This document shows positions 1-7,930 of a stretch of 64,000 nt of DNA, piece after piece; position 1 is the first letter of the stretch, and the number at the start of each line of letters is the position of its first letter. The DNA is from Desulfuromonas sp. DDH964 (GTDB lineage Bacteria; Desulfobacterota; Desulfuromonadia; Desulfuromonadales; DDH964): contig NZ_CP015080.1 of NCBI RefSeq assembly GCF_001611275.1, positions 806,001 to 870,000 on the forward strand, given 5' to 3'. A model generated the notes under the pieces. It was not told the origin of the DNA. It did no database searches and was given only the letters and a program-made list of their open reading frames with translations. A program made the translations under genes and the position numbers.

Positions 1-3000
1 AGGCGGCCAGCAGGCTGCTGTAGATCCCCGCCTCCCCCACCGGCACCACCGCCGCGTCGCGCAGCTGCGGATGGGCGGCGAGGGCCTGGCGGACCTCCTC
101 CAGTTCGATGCGGTAGCCGCGGACCTTGACCTGGTCGTCGCGGCGACCGAGAAAGCGGAGCTCGCCGTCGCTGCCGCGCCGGGCGAGATCGCCGCTGCGG
201 TAGAGGCGCTCCCCCGGCAGGGCCGGGCTGGCGGCGAAGGCGCGGGCGGTCAGCTCCGCCTGGCCGAGATAGCCGTCGGCCAGGGCGCTGCCGCCGAGGG
301 CGAGTTCGCCGACGACGCCGTCGGGGACGAGCTCCCCCTGGTCGTCGAGCAGATAGCAGTTGACATTGGCGATGGGGCGGCCGATGGGGAGGGGCTCGGG
401 GATCGGCTGGGTCGCCGCGACCGGGTAGAGGGTGGCGCAGACGGTATTCTCGGTCGGACCGTATCCGTTGAGGTAATGCAGCCTGGGTGCGAACTGGCGT
501 ACCAGCTGCGGGCTCGGCCGTTCGCCGGCGCTGACCAGCGTTTTCAGTCCGTCCAGGTCACCGGGTTCGAAGTTGGCCAGGTAGGCGGGCGGAGCAATCA
601 GGACCGTGACTCGCTGGCGCTGCAGCAGGGCCGCCAGGCTCGGCGGATCGTCGATCTGCGCCTCGCTGCTGCAGACCACCGCCGCCCCCTGGGCCAGGGC
701 CGGGAAGACCTCGGCGACGAAGGAGTCGAATCCGGGGGAAGCAAATTGAAGGACCCGATCATCGGCGCCGAAATGGAGGGCAACCGGCAATTCCCGGGCC
801 AGATTGAGGATGCCGCGATGGGGGACCACGACCCCCTTGGGACGTCCGGTGGAGCCGGAGGTGTAGATCACATAGGCGGCCTCCTCCGGCCGCGGCGGTC
901 GCGGTAGCGGCGCGGCGTCCCCTTCCGCCAGCTGCCGGGCGGCGACGGAGGGGCCGCTCTGCGGCCAGGACGGCGCGTCCGTCTCGGCACAGCGGATGAC
1001 CAGCACCGGTGCGGCATCGCGCGCGAGCAGGGCGATGCGCTCCTGCGGATAGCGGGCGTCGATGGGGAGGTAGACCGCCGCCGCCTTGAGGACCGCCAGG
1101 GCCGCCAGCACCGTCCAGGGTCCGCGGCTGCAGTGCAGAGCGACCCGGCTGCCCGGCGTCACGCCGTGCCCAGCGACCAGGGTCGCCGCCATCCGGTCAC
1201 TGATCTGGTCGAGCTCCCGGTAGCTCCAGCCCTCCTCCCCGGCGATGAGCGCCGGCGCCTGCGGCCGACGGCGGGCCTGGTCGCGGATCAGATCGATCAC
1301 CGTGAGCCCCTCCGGCAGCGGTCGGCACGGGCCGCGGGAGAGGGCCAGCAGCCGCTCACGCTCCTCACCACACAAAAGTTGCGCCCGGCCGACGGCCTCC
1401 TGCGGCGCGGCGCTCAAAGAGCGGGCGAGCTGCTGCAGGTGGCCGGCCAGGGCGGCGACCGTAGCGGCCTCGAAGAGAGCGCTGGCGTAGTTGATCTGCA
1501 ACCCCAGCTCCTCTCCCTGCGGGGCAAAGAGGAAGGAGAGATCGAAACGGCTGGTCTGCTCAGGGAGTTCCAGCGGCGCGATGCGCAAGCCGTCGACGGC
1601 GAAGAGGGGCGCCTCGTTATTCTGCAGCACCAGCAGCACGTCGAAGAGGGGGGCGCGGGCCGTGTCGCGAGGGAGGCGCAGTTCATCGACCAGGCGGTCG
1701 AAGGGGTAGTCCTGGTGGGCGAAGGCCACCAGGGTCGTTGTTTTAACCCGTTGCAGCAGAGTGAGAAAATCCTCCTCGGGGGCGAGGGTCTCACGCAGGG
1801 CGAGGGTATTGACGTAGAAGCCGACCTGCTCCTCCAGTTCGGGGTGAGTGCGGCCGGCGCTGACGGTGCCGATGATCTGCTCGCGCTGCATGGTGTAGCG
1901 GTAGAGCAGCACCCGCAGCAGCGCCTGCAGAACCATGAAGAGGGTGGCGCCCTGGGCGACGGCGAGGTCGTTGAGGCGGCGGGTCAGGGCAGCGTCGAAG
2001 GTGGCAGCGATCACCCCGCCACGGCCGTCGGGGCGCAGCGGCCGGGGAAAGTCGGTCGCCAGCGGCAGCGCCGGCGGCGGATCGGCCAACTGCGCTCGCC
2101 AGTAAGAGCGCGCCGACTCCAGCGTGCCATCGGCGAGGCGGGCGTTCTGCCAGGCGGCGAAGTCGCGATACTGCAGGGCCGGTGGCGGCAGCTCGGCCGG
2201 AACTCCGGCGCAAGCGGCGCGGTAGAGGAGGAGGAATTCCTTGAGCAGCACCCCCAGCGACCAGCCGTCGCCAGCGATATGGTGGAGGGTGAAGAGGAGC
2301 AGGTGGGTCTCGGGAGCGAGGCGCAGCAGCCGCACCCGCAGCGGCAGCTCGTCGGTCAGCGCGAAGGGGAGCAGTGCCAGCTCCCGGCAGCGCTCAAGGG
2401 CCGCCGCTTCGTCTGGCTGGTCCTCCAGCGGTACGCGGAAGGCGACCGCCTCCAGGACCTGCTGACGGGGCTCGCCGTCCCGCTCCCGGTAGCAGGTGCG
2501 CAGGATCTCGTGACGGGCGACCAGCTCGGCGAAGGCGGTTTGCAGGGCGGCCGGCGCGAGGGGGCCGTCGATGCGATCGACAGCGAAGATATTGTAGGCC
2601 GGGTTGCCCGGCTCCAGGCGGTCGAGGACCCAGAGGCGGCGCTGGGCCGGGGAGAGGGGGTAGTCGGCGGCGGCCGGAGTACGCGGGATCGGTTCGAAAC
2701 CGGCGCACGCGGCGGCATCGAGCCAGGCGGCGAGCTCCCGGGCGGTCGGCCGGGCAAACAGGGTCGCCACCTCGACCTGCACCCCCAGCTCCCGGTAGAG
2801 GCGGGCGGCGAGCTTGATCAGGGTCAGGGAGTTGGCGCCGGCTTCGAGCAGCGAGGTGTCGATGCTGATCCGCTCCATCCCCACGGTGGCAGCGAAGAGG
2901 GCGGCGACCGCGCGCTCCCGGGGAGTCCGCGGTGGAACAAAATCTTCCTGCCGACAGAGGAGTTCCTCGGGCTTGGGGAGACGGTTGGCATCGACCTTGC

Positions 3001-4525
3001 CGTGGAGGTTGAGAGGGAACTTTTCCAGTTGCAGGAAGAAGGCGGGAATCATGTAGCCAGGGAGGCGCTGGCGCAGCGCGGCGACAATTTCCTCGCGGCT
3101 CACCGGGGTGGCGACCGTATAGTAGCAGGTCAGGCCGTCGACCAGCCCGTCCCGCAGGTTGGGGCGGACATACACCTGGCGCACCCCGGCGATGGCGGCG
3201 ATGGCCATTTCCACCTCGGGCAGTTCGACCCGGTGGCCGCGCAGTTTGACCTGGCGGTCGACGCGGCCGACGAAGTCGACGCTGCGGTCCGGGCGGTAGC
3301 GGCCGAGGTCGCCGGTCTTGTAGAGGATGTCGGGGGTGGCGCTGAGGGGGTTCTGGATAAAGGCGCGGGCATTGAGCTCGGGGGCGCCGAGATACCCCTT
3401 GGAGCGGAACGGGGTCTTGATGTGGATTTCGCCGGTTTCCCCGATCTTGCAGAGGCGTTCCCCCTTGAGAATGATCGCCGCGGTGTTGGGGAGGGGGCGG
3501 CCGACCGGGACGATCTGCCCGCTCTCCAGAGGTTCGTCGTCGATGCGGAAGAAAAATTTGGCCAGGGTCGTCTCCGACGGCCCATAGAGATTGACCAGCC
3601 GGGTCGCTCCCCCGACTGCCTGACGAAAGCGCAGGACGTCGGCCCCGTAGAGGGGTTCGCCGGCCAGCAGCAGGTAGTTGACGCCGGCAAAGCCGTCCGG
3701 TTCCTGCTCGGCGAGATGGCTGGTCAATTCCCGGAACAGGGAGGGGACGCAGTGGATCAGGTTGACCCCGCTGGCGCGGACGAAGCGGACCAGTTCCGGA
3801 ATCTGGCTGCGGGTGGCGGCATCGGGGATGCAGACCGCACCGCCGCAGGTCAGCGGCAGCAGGAGATCGCGCAGGCTGACGTCGAAGGTCGGCGGGGCCA
3901 GAGAGAGGGTGCGCAAGGTAGCGCCGAGACCGAACTCCTGGCGTTCCCAGGCGAGAAAGTGGCAAAGGCCCTTCTGGCTGCCGAGAATGATCTTCGGTTC
4001 GCCGCTGGAGCCGGAGGTGAAGACCACGTAGGCGGCCCCTTCGGCATCGACGGTAACCGGTGGGTTCTCCTCCGGCAGAGGGGTGTCCGGCGGGCTGGTC
4101 TGGTGCCAGAGCAGGGTGTCGGGTACTGTACCGAGCAGCAGCAGCGGCGGTGAGGCGGGGAGCTCGCAAAGGCGCGGCAGCAAGGCGGCGGCATCGGCTT
4201 CGGCGCAGATCAGCGCGGCCGGCGTGTTTGGGCGAAAGACCTGGGCCAGGCGGCTGCCCGGGAGGTCCAGGGGGATCGGCATGAAAACACCGCCGGCCTT
4301 GATCACTCCGAGTTGGGCGGCGACATAGGCCGCCGAGCTCGGCAGGGCAATGGCGACGATCCCCTGGGGTGCCAGTCCCCCCTCTTTCAGGGCCCAGGCG
4401 ATGCGGTTGGCGCGGCGGTTGAGCTCGCCATAGCTGACGACCCCGGTTGCCTCGATGATGGCCGCAGCGTCGGGGTTGGCCGCCACGCTCGCCTCGATCA
4501 GATGCTGGAGAATCGGTCGATCCAT
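1..4525 (-). CDS. Nonribosomal peptide synthetase, N-terminal part (A-T-C-A...), runs off the left edge
   Basis: One uninterrupted minus-strand frame of about 1508 codons, partial because the window ends inside it. It starts with an adenylation domain (FTSGSSGEPK at about residue 167; LYGPSE) and has no upstream condensation domain, so this is an initiation module. A carrier domain follows with the phosphopantetheine serine at residue 566 (GANSL), then a condensation domain with HHIAGDG at 748-754, then a second adenylation domain from about 1075 (YTSGSTGRPKG at 1218; GYGPTE). I checked that residues 566, 748 and 1218 share one frame. Both A domains have Asp at the GrsA-235 position, as expected for amino-acid activation. 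The start ATG lies 10 bp after the stop of the beta-barrel gene, with AGGA overlapping that stop, so translational coupling is likely. Product unknown. Confidence 0.95.
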   Translation of the reverse strand, partial: MDRPILQHLIEASVAANPDAAAIIEATGVVSYGELNRRANRIAWALKEGGLAPQGIVAIALPSSAAYVAAQLGVIKAGGVFMPIPLDLPGSRLAQVFRPNTPAALICAEADAAALLPRLCELPASPPLLLLGTVPDTLLWHQTSPPDTPLPEENPPVTVDAEGAAYVVFTSGSSGEPKIILGSQKGLCHFLAWERQEFGLGATLRTLSLAPPTFDVSLRDLLLPLTCGGAVCIPDAATRSQIPELVRFVRASGVNLIHCVPSLFRELTSHLAEQEPDGFAGVNYLLLAGEPLYGADVLRFRQAVGGATRLVNLYGPSETTLAKFFFRIDDEPLESGQIVPVGRPLPNTAAIILKGERLCKIGETGEIHIKTPFRSKGYLGAPELNARAFIQNPLSATPDILYKTGDLGRYRPDRSVDFVGRVDRQVKLRGHRVELPEVEMAIAAIAGVRQVYVRPNLRDGLVDGLTCYYTVATPVSREEIVAALRQRLPGYMIPAFFLQLEKFPLNLHGKVDANRLPKPEELLCRQEDFVPPRTPRERAVAALFAATVGMERISIDTSLLEAGANSLTLIKLAARLYRELGVQVEVATLFARPTARELAAWLDAAACAGFEPIPRTPAAADYPLSPAQRRLWVLDRLEPGNPAYNIFAVDRIDGPLAPAALQTAFAELVARHEILRTCYRERDGEPRQQVLEAVAFRVPLEDQPDEAAALERCRELALLPFALTDELPLRVRLLRLAPETHLLLFTLHHIAGDGWSLGVLLKEFLLLYRAACAGVPAELPPPALQYRDFAAWQNARLADGTLESARSYWRAQLADPPPALPLATDFPRPLRPDGRGGVIAATFDAALTRRLNDLAVAQGATLFMVLQALLRVLLYRYTMQREQIIGTVSAGRTHPELEEQVGFYVNTLALRETLAPEEDFLTLLQRVKTTTLVAFAHQDYPFDRLVDELRLPRDTARAPLFDVLLVLQNNEAPLFAVDGLRIAPLELPEQTSRFDLSFLFAPQGEELGLQINYASALFEAATVAALAGHLQQLARSLSAAPQEAVGRAQLLCGEERERLLALSRGPCRPLPEGLTVIDLIRDQARRRPQAPALIAGEEGWSYRELDQISDRMAATLVAGHGVTPGSRVALHCSRGPWTVLAALAVLKAAAVYLPIDARYPQERIALLARDAAPVLVIRCAETDAPSWPQSGPSVAARQLAEGDAAPLPRPPRPEEAAYVIYTSGSTGRPKGVVVPHRGILNLARELPVALHFGADDRVLQFASPGFDSFVAEVFPALAQGAAVVCSSEAQIDDPPSLAALLQRQRVTVLIAPPAYLANFEPGDLDGLKTLVSAGERPSPQLVRQFAPRLHYLNGYGPTENTVCATLYPVAATQPIPEPLPIGRPIANVNCYLLDDQGELVPDGVVGELALGGSALADGYLGQAELTARAFAASPALPGERLYRSGDLARRGSDGELRFLGRRDDQVKVRGYRIELEEVRQALAAHPQLRDAAVVPVGEAGIYSSLLAA

Positions 4526-4535
4526 GGCGTCGGTC

Positions 4536-5417
4536 CTAGTACGAGAAGCGGATGCCGTAGGTGGTCATGGCATCGGTCGAGTGGTTGCCGGGCCAGGGGT
4601 GGGAGTCGTAGCTCACCTGGTAGGAGACGAAAAGGTTGAAATTCTTCCGGATCGGCACCTGGATTTCGGCCTTCCCCTTGATCAGGCTGCGGGCCTTGCG
4701 ACCGGAGACGAAGACCGCGGCCGAGTCGGGGTCCTGGCCGAATTCGTTCATCTCCGAGAAGGAGCGGATCCAGCGGAAGCCCTGGCTGAACTGCAGCCAT
4801 TGACTCAGCTGCCAGTCGAAGGTCTGGTAGAAGTAGAGGATGTTGTAGGTGCGATGATCCAGAGAGGTATAGCGCTGCACTACCGCGTCATACTCCTCGT
4901 TGGCCTGGCCGCCGCCGAGAAAGGCCCCGAGGTTGAGGGCCTCGCTGCTGACCAGATAGCTGCCGAGACCGCCGATGAGCAAGCGGCGCTGGTCGAGATC
5001 GTTGTTGGTATCCTTCTCCCAGATCGCCGCCCCGGCGAGGTAACCGTAGCGGCAGAGGTCGAATTGCCCTTCGACCTTGGTGGTGCGGTTCTGGTTGCTG
5101 ATATGGTCGGTCCCTTGCGTGTATTTTTTCTTGGCGTTGTCGTAGGAGGCCAGGCCGGTCCAGCGCCCATGGCGGAGGGTCAGGGCGGTCCCCACCCCCA
5201 AGGCGTAGCCGTCGGTATTGCCAGTGATGTTGGTGTAATTGAAGGAGAAGTCGAACTTCTTCAGCAGCCCCGGATAGCGGGCGGCGGGATCGAGGGAACT
5301 CTTTTTCCACCAGTCGGCCGGAGGCGCGGCTGGCCCCCCGGATTCCGCCGCCGACGATACGGCAAAGAGGAGCAGGAGTATCGGAATCAGAAGGAGCAGT
5401 CGCGTCTGGGCTGGCAT
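4536..5417 (-). CDS. Secreted outer-membrane beta-barrel protein, DUF481-like
   Basis: A 293-residue protein with a clear signal peptide (hydrophobic leucine run, cleavage probably near AESGG). The mature part is rich in alternating aromatic/polar strands (FSFNYTNITGN, GLASYDNAKKKY) and ends in GIRFSY, with the terminal aromatic typical of outer-membrane barrels. The pattern matches the DUF481 family of salt-induced/YdiY-type barrels. It sits inside the NRPS operon, between the phosphopantetheinyl transferase and the synthetase, which suggests a role in the envelope at which the peptide acts or leaves. That role is inference; an unrelated envelope function is possible. Confidence 0.8.
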   Translation of the reverse strand: MPAQTRLLLLIPILLLLFAVSSAAESGGPAAPPADWWKKSSLDPAARYPGLLKKFDFSFNYTNITGNTDGYALGVGTALTLRHGRWTGLASYDNAKKKYTQGTDHISNQNRTTKVEGQFDLCRYGYLAGAAIWEKDTNNDLDQRRLLIGGLGSYLVSSEALNLGAFLGGGQANEEYDAVVQRYTSLDHRTYNILYFYQTFDWQLSQWLQFSQGFRWIRSFSEMNEFGQDPDSAAVFVSGRKARSLIKGKAEIQVPIRKNFNLFVSYQVSYDSHPWPGNHSTDAMTTYGIRFSY

Positions 5418-5465
5418 CGGAAGCCTTTCTCTTCGGGGGGAAATCCTGGTTGGCGGATCCTTGCC

Positions 5466-6161
5466 TCAGGCCTCCGGTCGACCCCCCCAGGGGCGACCGG
5501 AGGCTGGCGCGGTGGCCCCTGCAGTTGGGCAAGGCCGGGGAAATTCCACTACCCGGGCCGGTTGGGGAGTGGCGAGATAGCAGGTATGCCCCGGCCGCCC
5601 CGGGTCGAGTTCCCGGGTGTGCCAGGTTCGGCCGGCGACCGCCACGGTCTCCGCGGCAAAAGCGAGCTGGTCCGGAGCCAGGGCCAATCCGGTCCCCAGG
5701 GCTTTCAGGACGCTTTCGGTGCGGGTCCAGTAGCGTAGAAAAGTCTGTTCCGGATCGGGAGAACGGCGGATGAGGGCAGCGATCGGCGGCGCGAAAACCT
5801 GCAGGCAGCTCTCCAGGTCGGCGACGGGCCGGGCTTCGATATCGATGCCGACGGCGCTCCGGCTCACCGCGCAGGCGACCAGTTCGCCAGCGTGGCTGAT
5901 GCTCAGTCCGGGACCTGCCGGACCGAGAGTGGGGCGCCCCTCTGGCGTTCTGTGCAACAGCTGGAGAATGTCGGCCGGGTAGCCGAAGGCTCCGATCAGG
6001 ATTTCCCGCAACAACAGCTTGCCGGTCAGCGAGCGCTGGCGGTCGATGGGGCGTTGCAGGCGCCGGACCTCGGCCCACAACGGTTCGGGCAACACGTCCT
6101 CCGCTGCGGCGTGGAGTGCGGGCCTGGCAAAGGCGACGACGACCGTCGTCTCAGCAGGCAT
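5466..6161 (-). CDS. 4'-phosphopantetheinyl transferase, Sfp type
   Basis: A 231-residue enzyme that would transfer phosphopantetheine from CoA to the carrier-domain serine of the adjacent NRPS. The family motifs are present in order: GRPTL at 75-79, SISHAGELVACAVS at 87-100 (the SHS/T region), GIDIEA at 105-110 with metal ligands D107 and E109, and YWTRTESVLKALGTGL at 144-159 with E149 and K153. Length is normal for the Sfp group (220-240). Its ATG overlaps the last 11 bases of the thioesterase gene, so the two are translationally coupled. It belongs to the NRPS operon and is probably dedicated to it rather than to fatty-acid ACP. Confidence 0.93.
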   Translation of the reverse strand: MPAETTVVVAFARPALHAAAEDVLPEPLWAEVRRLQRPIDRQRSLTGKLLLREILIGAFGYPADILQLLHRTPEGRPTLGPAGPGLSISHAGELVACAVSRSAVGIDIEARPVADLESCLQVFAPPIAALIRRSPDPEQTFLRYWTRTESVLKALGTGLALAPDQLAFAAETVAVAGRTWHTRELDPGRPGHTCYLATPQPARVVEFPRPCPTAGATAPASGRPWGGRPEA

Positions 6162-6861
6162 GGCAATGAGTGTCCGCAGTCGCGGCGGCCCCGATCAGGG
6201 CGGCAATCTCCGCGGCATGCTCATGAATGAAAAAGTGTCCGCCGGAGAATTCGCGCCGGGAAAATTCTCCGCCGCAGAGTTCCTGCCAGGCCTGGATGGC
6301 GGGGCGGGAGACGCAGGGGTCAGCATCTCCGTACAGGACCGTGGTCGGAAAGGGGAGGGTCGGGAACCGGGTGCGGGGATAGTCGTCGAGGGCGGCAAAG
6401 TCGGCCCGCAGCACCGGCTCCAGCAGGTCGAGCAATTCCGGGCAGTCCAGCACTTCCGGCGGGGTCCCCGCAAGATCGGCGATCAGGCCGAAGAAGTCCC
6501 GGCGCGGAAGCAGGTGCCGGCGGCTGGGCGCTCTTTGGGTGAGGGCGCCCTGTCCGCTCAGAAAGAGATGCCGGGGCGGGGGGAAGAAGGAACTGGCCAC
6601 CTGCTCGGCGAGGAGGAAGGCAACGCTCGCCCCCAGGCTGTGACCGAAGAGCAGATAGTCCCCTTGCAGGCGCTCCTCAAGCTGGCTCCGGGCGTCGCGG
6701 ACAATGGCGTCGAGATCGCACAGGGGTGCGCTTTCGAGGCGCCGGCCGTGGCCGGGATACTCCAGGCACGACAGCTTGACGTTGGCTGGGAGGTACGGCT
6801 TGAGAAAGGCGAAAGAAGCCTGGTTCCCGCCGGCAAACGGGAGGCAGATCAGGTCGATCAC
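6151..6861 (-). CDS. Type II thioesterase (GrsT/RifR-like)
   Basis: An alpha/beta hydrolase of 236 residues that removes misprimed or stalled acyl groups from NRPS carrier domains. It begins with the family signature LPFAGG, has the nucleophile elbow GHSLGA with Ser75, the acid in LYGDADP and the histidine in SGGHFF near the C terminus. I chose the GTG start at 6861 because the preceding membrane-protein gene ends in GTGA there (4-nt overlap), and because a longer frame upstream would simply read that gene out of frame. Resulting length fits the family. It cooperates with the NRPS and PPTase of the same operon. Confidence 0.92.
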   Translation of the reverse strand: MIDLICLPFAGGNQASFAFLKPYLPANVKLSCLEYPGHGRRLESAPLCDLDAIVRDARSQLEERLQGDYLLFGHSLGASVAFLLAEQVASSFFPPPRHLFLSGQGALTQRAPSRRHLLPRRDFFGLIADLAGTPPEVLDCPELLDLLEPVLRADFAALDDYPRTRFPTLPFPTTVLYGDADPCVSRPAIQAWQELCGGEFSRREFSGGHFFIHEHAAEIAALIGAAATADTHCHAC

Positions 6862-7037
6862 GCCGGCCCCGGCCGTTTGTCGGTGACGATGACCAGCAAC
6901 AGCCCCATGAGGGGGGTGAGGAGCAGGGATGCGAAAAGGTAGCCCCAGAATCCGAGCTTCTTCCGATAGCCGAGGGTGGCAATAATAACCGAAAGCGCCA
7001 GATAGAGCAGAAAATAGGGGGAGAAGATGATTCCCAT
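6858..7037 (-). CDS. Small two-helix membrane protein of unknown function
   Basis: A 59-residue protein starting MGIIFSPYF with two predicted transmembrane helices (about residues 4-20 and 28-50), joined by a short basic loop (GYRKKLGF) and ending in a polar tail (TDKRPGPA). The ATG at 7037 is chosen because GGGAGGG lies 5 nt upstream; a longer frame back to 7088 would cross the hairpin at 7056-7081. It overlaps the thioesterase start by 4 nt, so it is the first gene of the NRPS operon after the hairpin. I do not recognise a function. Transport assistance or self-protection are guesses only. Confidence 0.75.
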   Translation of the reverse strand: MGIIFSPYFLLYLALSVIIATLGYRKKLGFWGYLFASLLLTPLMGLLLVIVTDKRPGPA

Positions 7038-7055
7038 GGAGCCCTCCCGGAAAGG

Positions 7056-7081
7056 TTCGGGGCTCCGTAAGGAGCCCCGAA
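7056..7081 (-). terminator. Perfect 11-bp hairpin between the DUF697 gene and the NRPS operon
   Basis: TTCGGGGCTCC, loop GTAA, GGAGCCCCGAA: an uninterrupted 11-bp stem. On the minus strand it follows the DUF697 stop (7101) and is followed only by CCTTTCC, not a clean U-run. It may be a weak terminator, an attenuator or a processing site separating DUF697 from the NRPS genes. Confidence 0.45.
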
Positions 7082-7100
7082 CGGTCATTTGATGGCAACT

Positions 7101-7607
7101 TTACTTGGTCGTTTTGGCCGCTTTCTTTCCGACTTCGAACTGCTGCTTGAAATAGTCGCGCATCTTTACGGCGTCGAAATCGAGGAGGGTGCCACCGGTT
7201 TCGAAATGCTGCACCAGGACCTTGCCGATGGCGTAAGTGCTGGCGGTTCCCAGGGTGCTGACGGAGAGGGCGGTGGCAAAGGTGCCCAGAACCGGGACGA
7301 ATTTGAGGAGGCTGGCGGTGGTGTGGGTGAGGGCCACCGGCAGGACGCTGCCGAGGAGCGAAAGGACAATGCTGCGGACCCGTTCCTTGGAAAATTCGAC
7401 CTGGTAGATGCCGGCAATCTTTTTAGTCATGTCATACTGCACCGCCATAAAGCCCACCAGATCGACCAGGGGGACCGGGACCACTCCCAGTCCGGCGGCC
7501 ATATACATGTGATTTTTGATGATGGGACCGGCCTGCTCGGCGCGGGTCAGTTCCCCTTCGGTCGTCGAAGTTGCGGTCTCTTCGATAACGGCGGCTGCCT
7601 CACTCAT
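7101..7607 (-). CDS. DUF697 family membrane-associated protein
   Basis: A 168-residue protein. The central part (about 28-135) has two hydrophobic hairpins (AAGLGVVPVPLVDLVG and SLLGSVLPVAL...FVPVLGTFATALS) and the IIKNHMYMAAGLG and QYDMTKKIA pattern typical of DUF697 proteins related to the YcjF/GTPase-associated domain. The second ATG (7607) is preferred: AGGGAGG lies 6 nt before it but touches the first ATG (7613). It precedes the NRPS operon on the same strand, separated by a hairpin, so it may not be part of the biosynthetic unit. Function in this family is poorly defined. Confidence 0.75.
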   Translation of the reverse strand: MSEAAAVIEETATSTTEGELTRAEQAGPIIKNHMYMAAGLGVVPVPLVDLVGFMAVQYDMTKKIAGIYQVEFSKERVRSIVLSLLGSVLPVALTHTTASLLKFVPVLGTFATALSVSTLGTASTYAIGKVLVQHFETGGTLLDFDAVKMRDYFKQQFEVGKKAAKTTK

Positions 7608-7613
7608 TTCCAT

Positions 7614-7930
7614 CCTCCCTGGAAAAGGTTTCCTACCATTTGGCCGTGGATAAGAGAGACTAATATCACCAAAACATTTAAAGTCAAACAGAATTAATTA
7701 AAGTCGGCATTGGCACCCGCACATCCACTTTTTAATCAAAAGTTGGGTTCAATTCCCCGCAGCTTGCTGCGCGATTTTTACTAAGGGTGTAGGCTGTTGA
7801 TACCCCGTAGCTTGCTGCGGGGTAGTTCATGGCCACGACGGAAAATTTCCCCGGGAAGGGTTGCGGGAGCGGTGAAGAGCCTATACTTGACTGATAGGGA
7901 ATCACCAACCTCAACCAGGGAGTCTGTATC
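7614..7930. other. Intergenic region with divergent promoters and REP-like hairpins
   Basis: About 317 bases between the minus-strand DUF697 gene and the plus-strand alcohol dehydrogenase. The first half is AT-rich (TAATATCACC, AATTAATTAAAG) and suits divergent promoters. The second half holds two copies of a CCCCGYAGCTTGCTGC hairpin unit (listed separately). No convincing gene; the 68-codon minus frame here is just repeat sequence. Confidence 0.6.
7752..7824. repeat. Two REP-like palindromic units (CCCCGCAGCTTGCTGCGGGG type)
   Basis: Unit 1 (about 7754-7773) reads CCCCGCAGCTTGCTGCGCG. Unit 2 (7801-7824) reads TACCCCGTAG, loop CTTG, CTGCGGGGTA, a 10-bp stem with one G-T pair. They share the CAGCTTGCTG core in the same orientation, about 48 bp apart. 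This resembles small interspersed palindromes mobilised by REP-associated tyrosine transposases; no such transposase is in the window. Confidence 0.6.

Noticed and set aside
71..4153. Long plus-strand open frames (278 and 1006 codons) across the first 4 kb
   Set aside because: They are antisense shadows of the NRPS gene caused by high GC: low-complexity, rich in Gly/Ala/Arg/Gln, no domains. The minus frame contains all NRPS motifs in one register.
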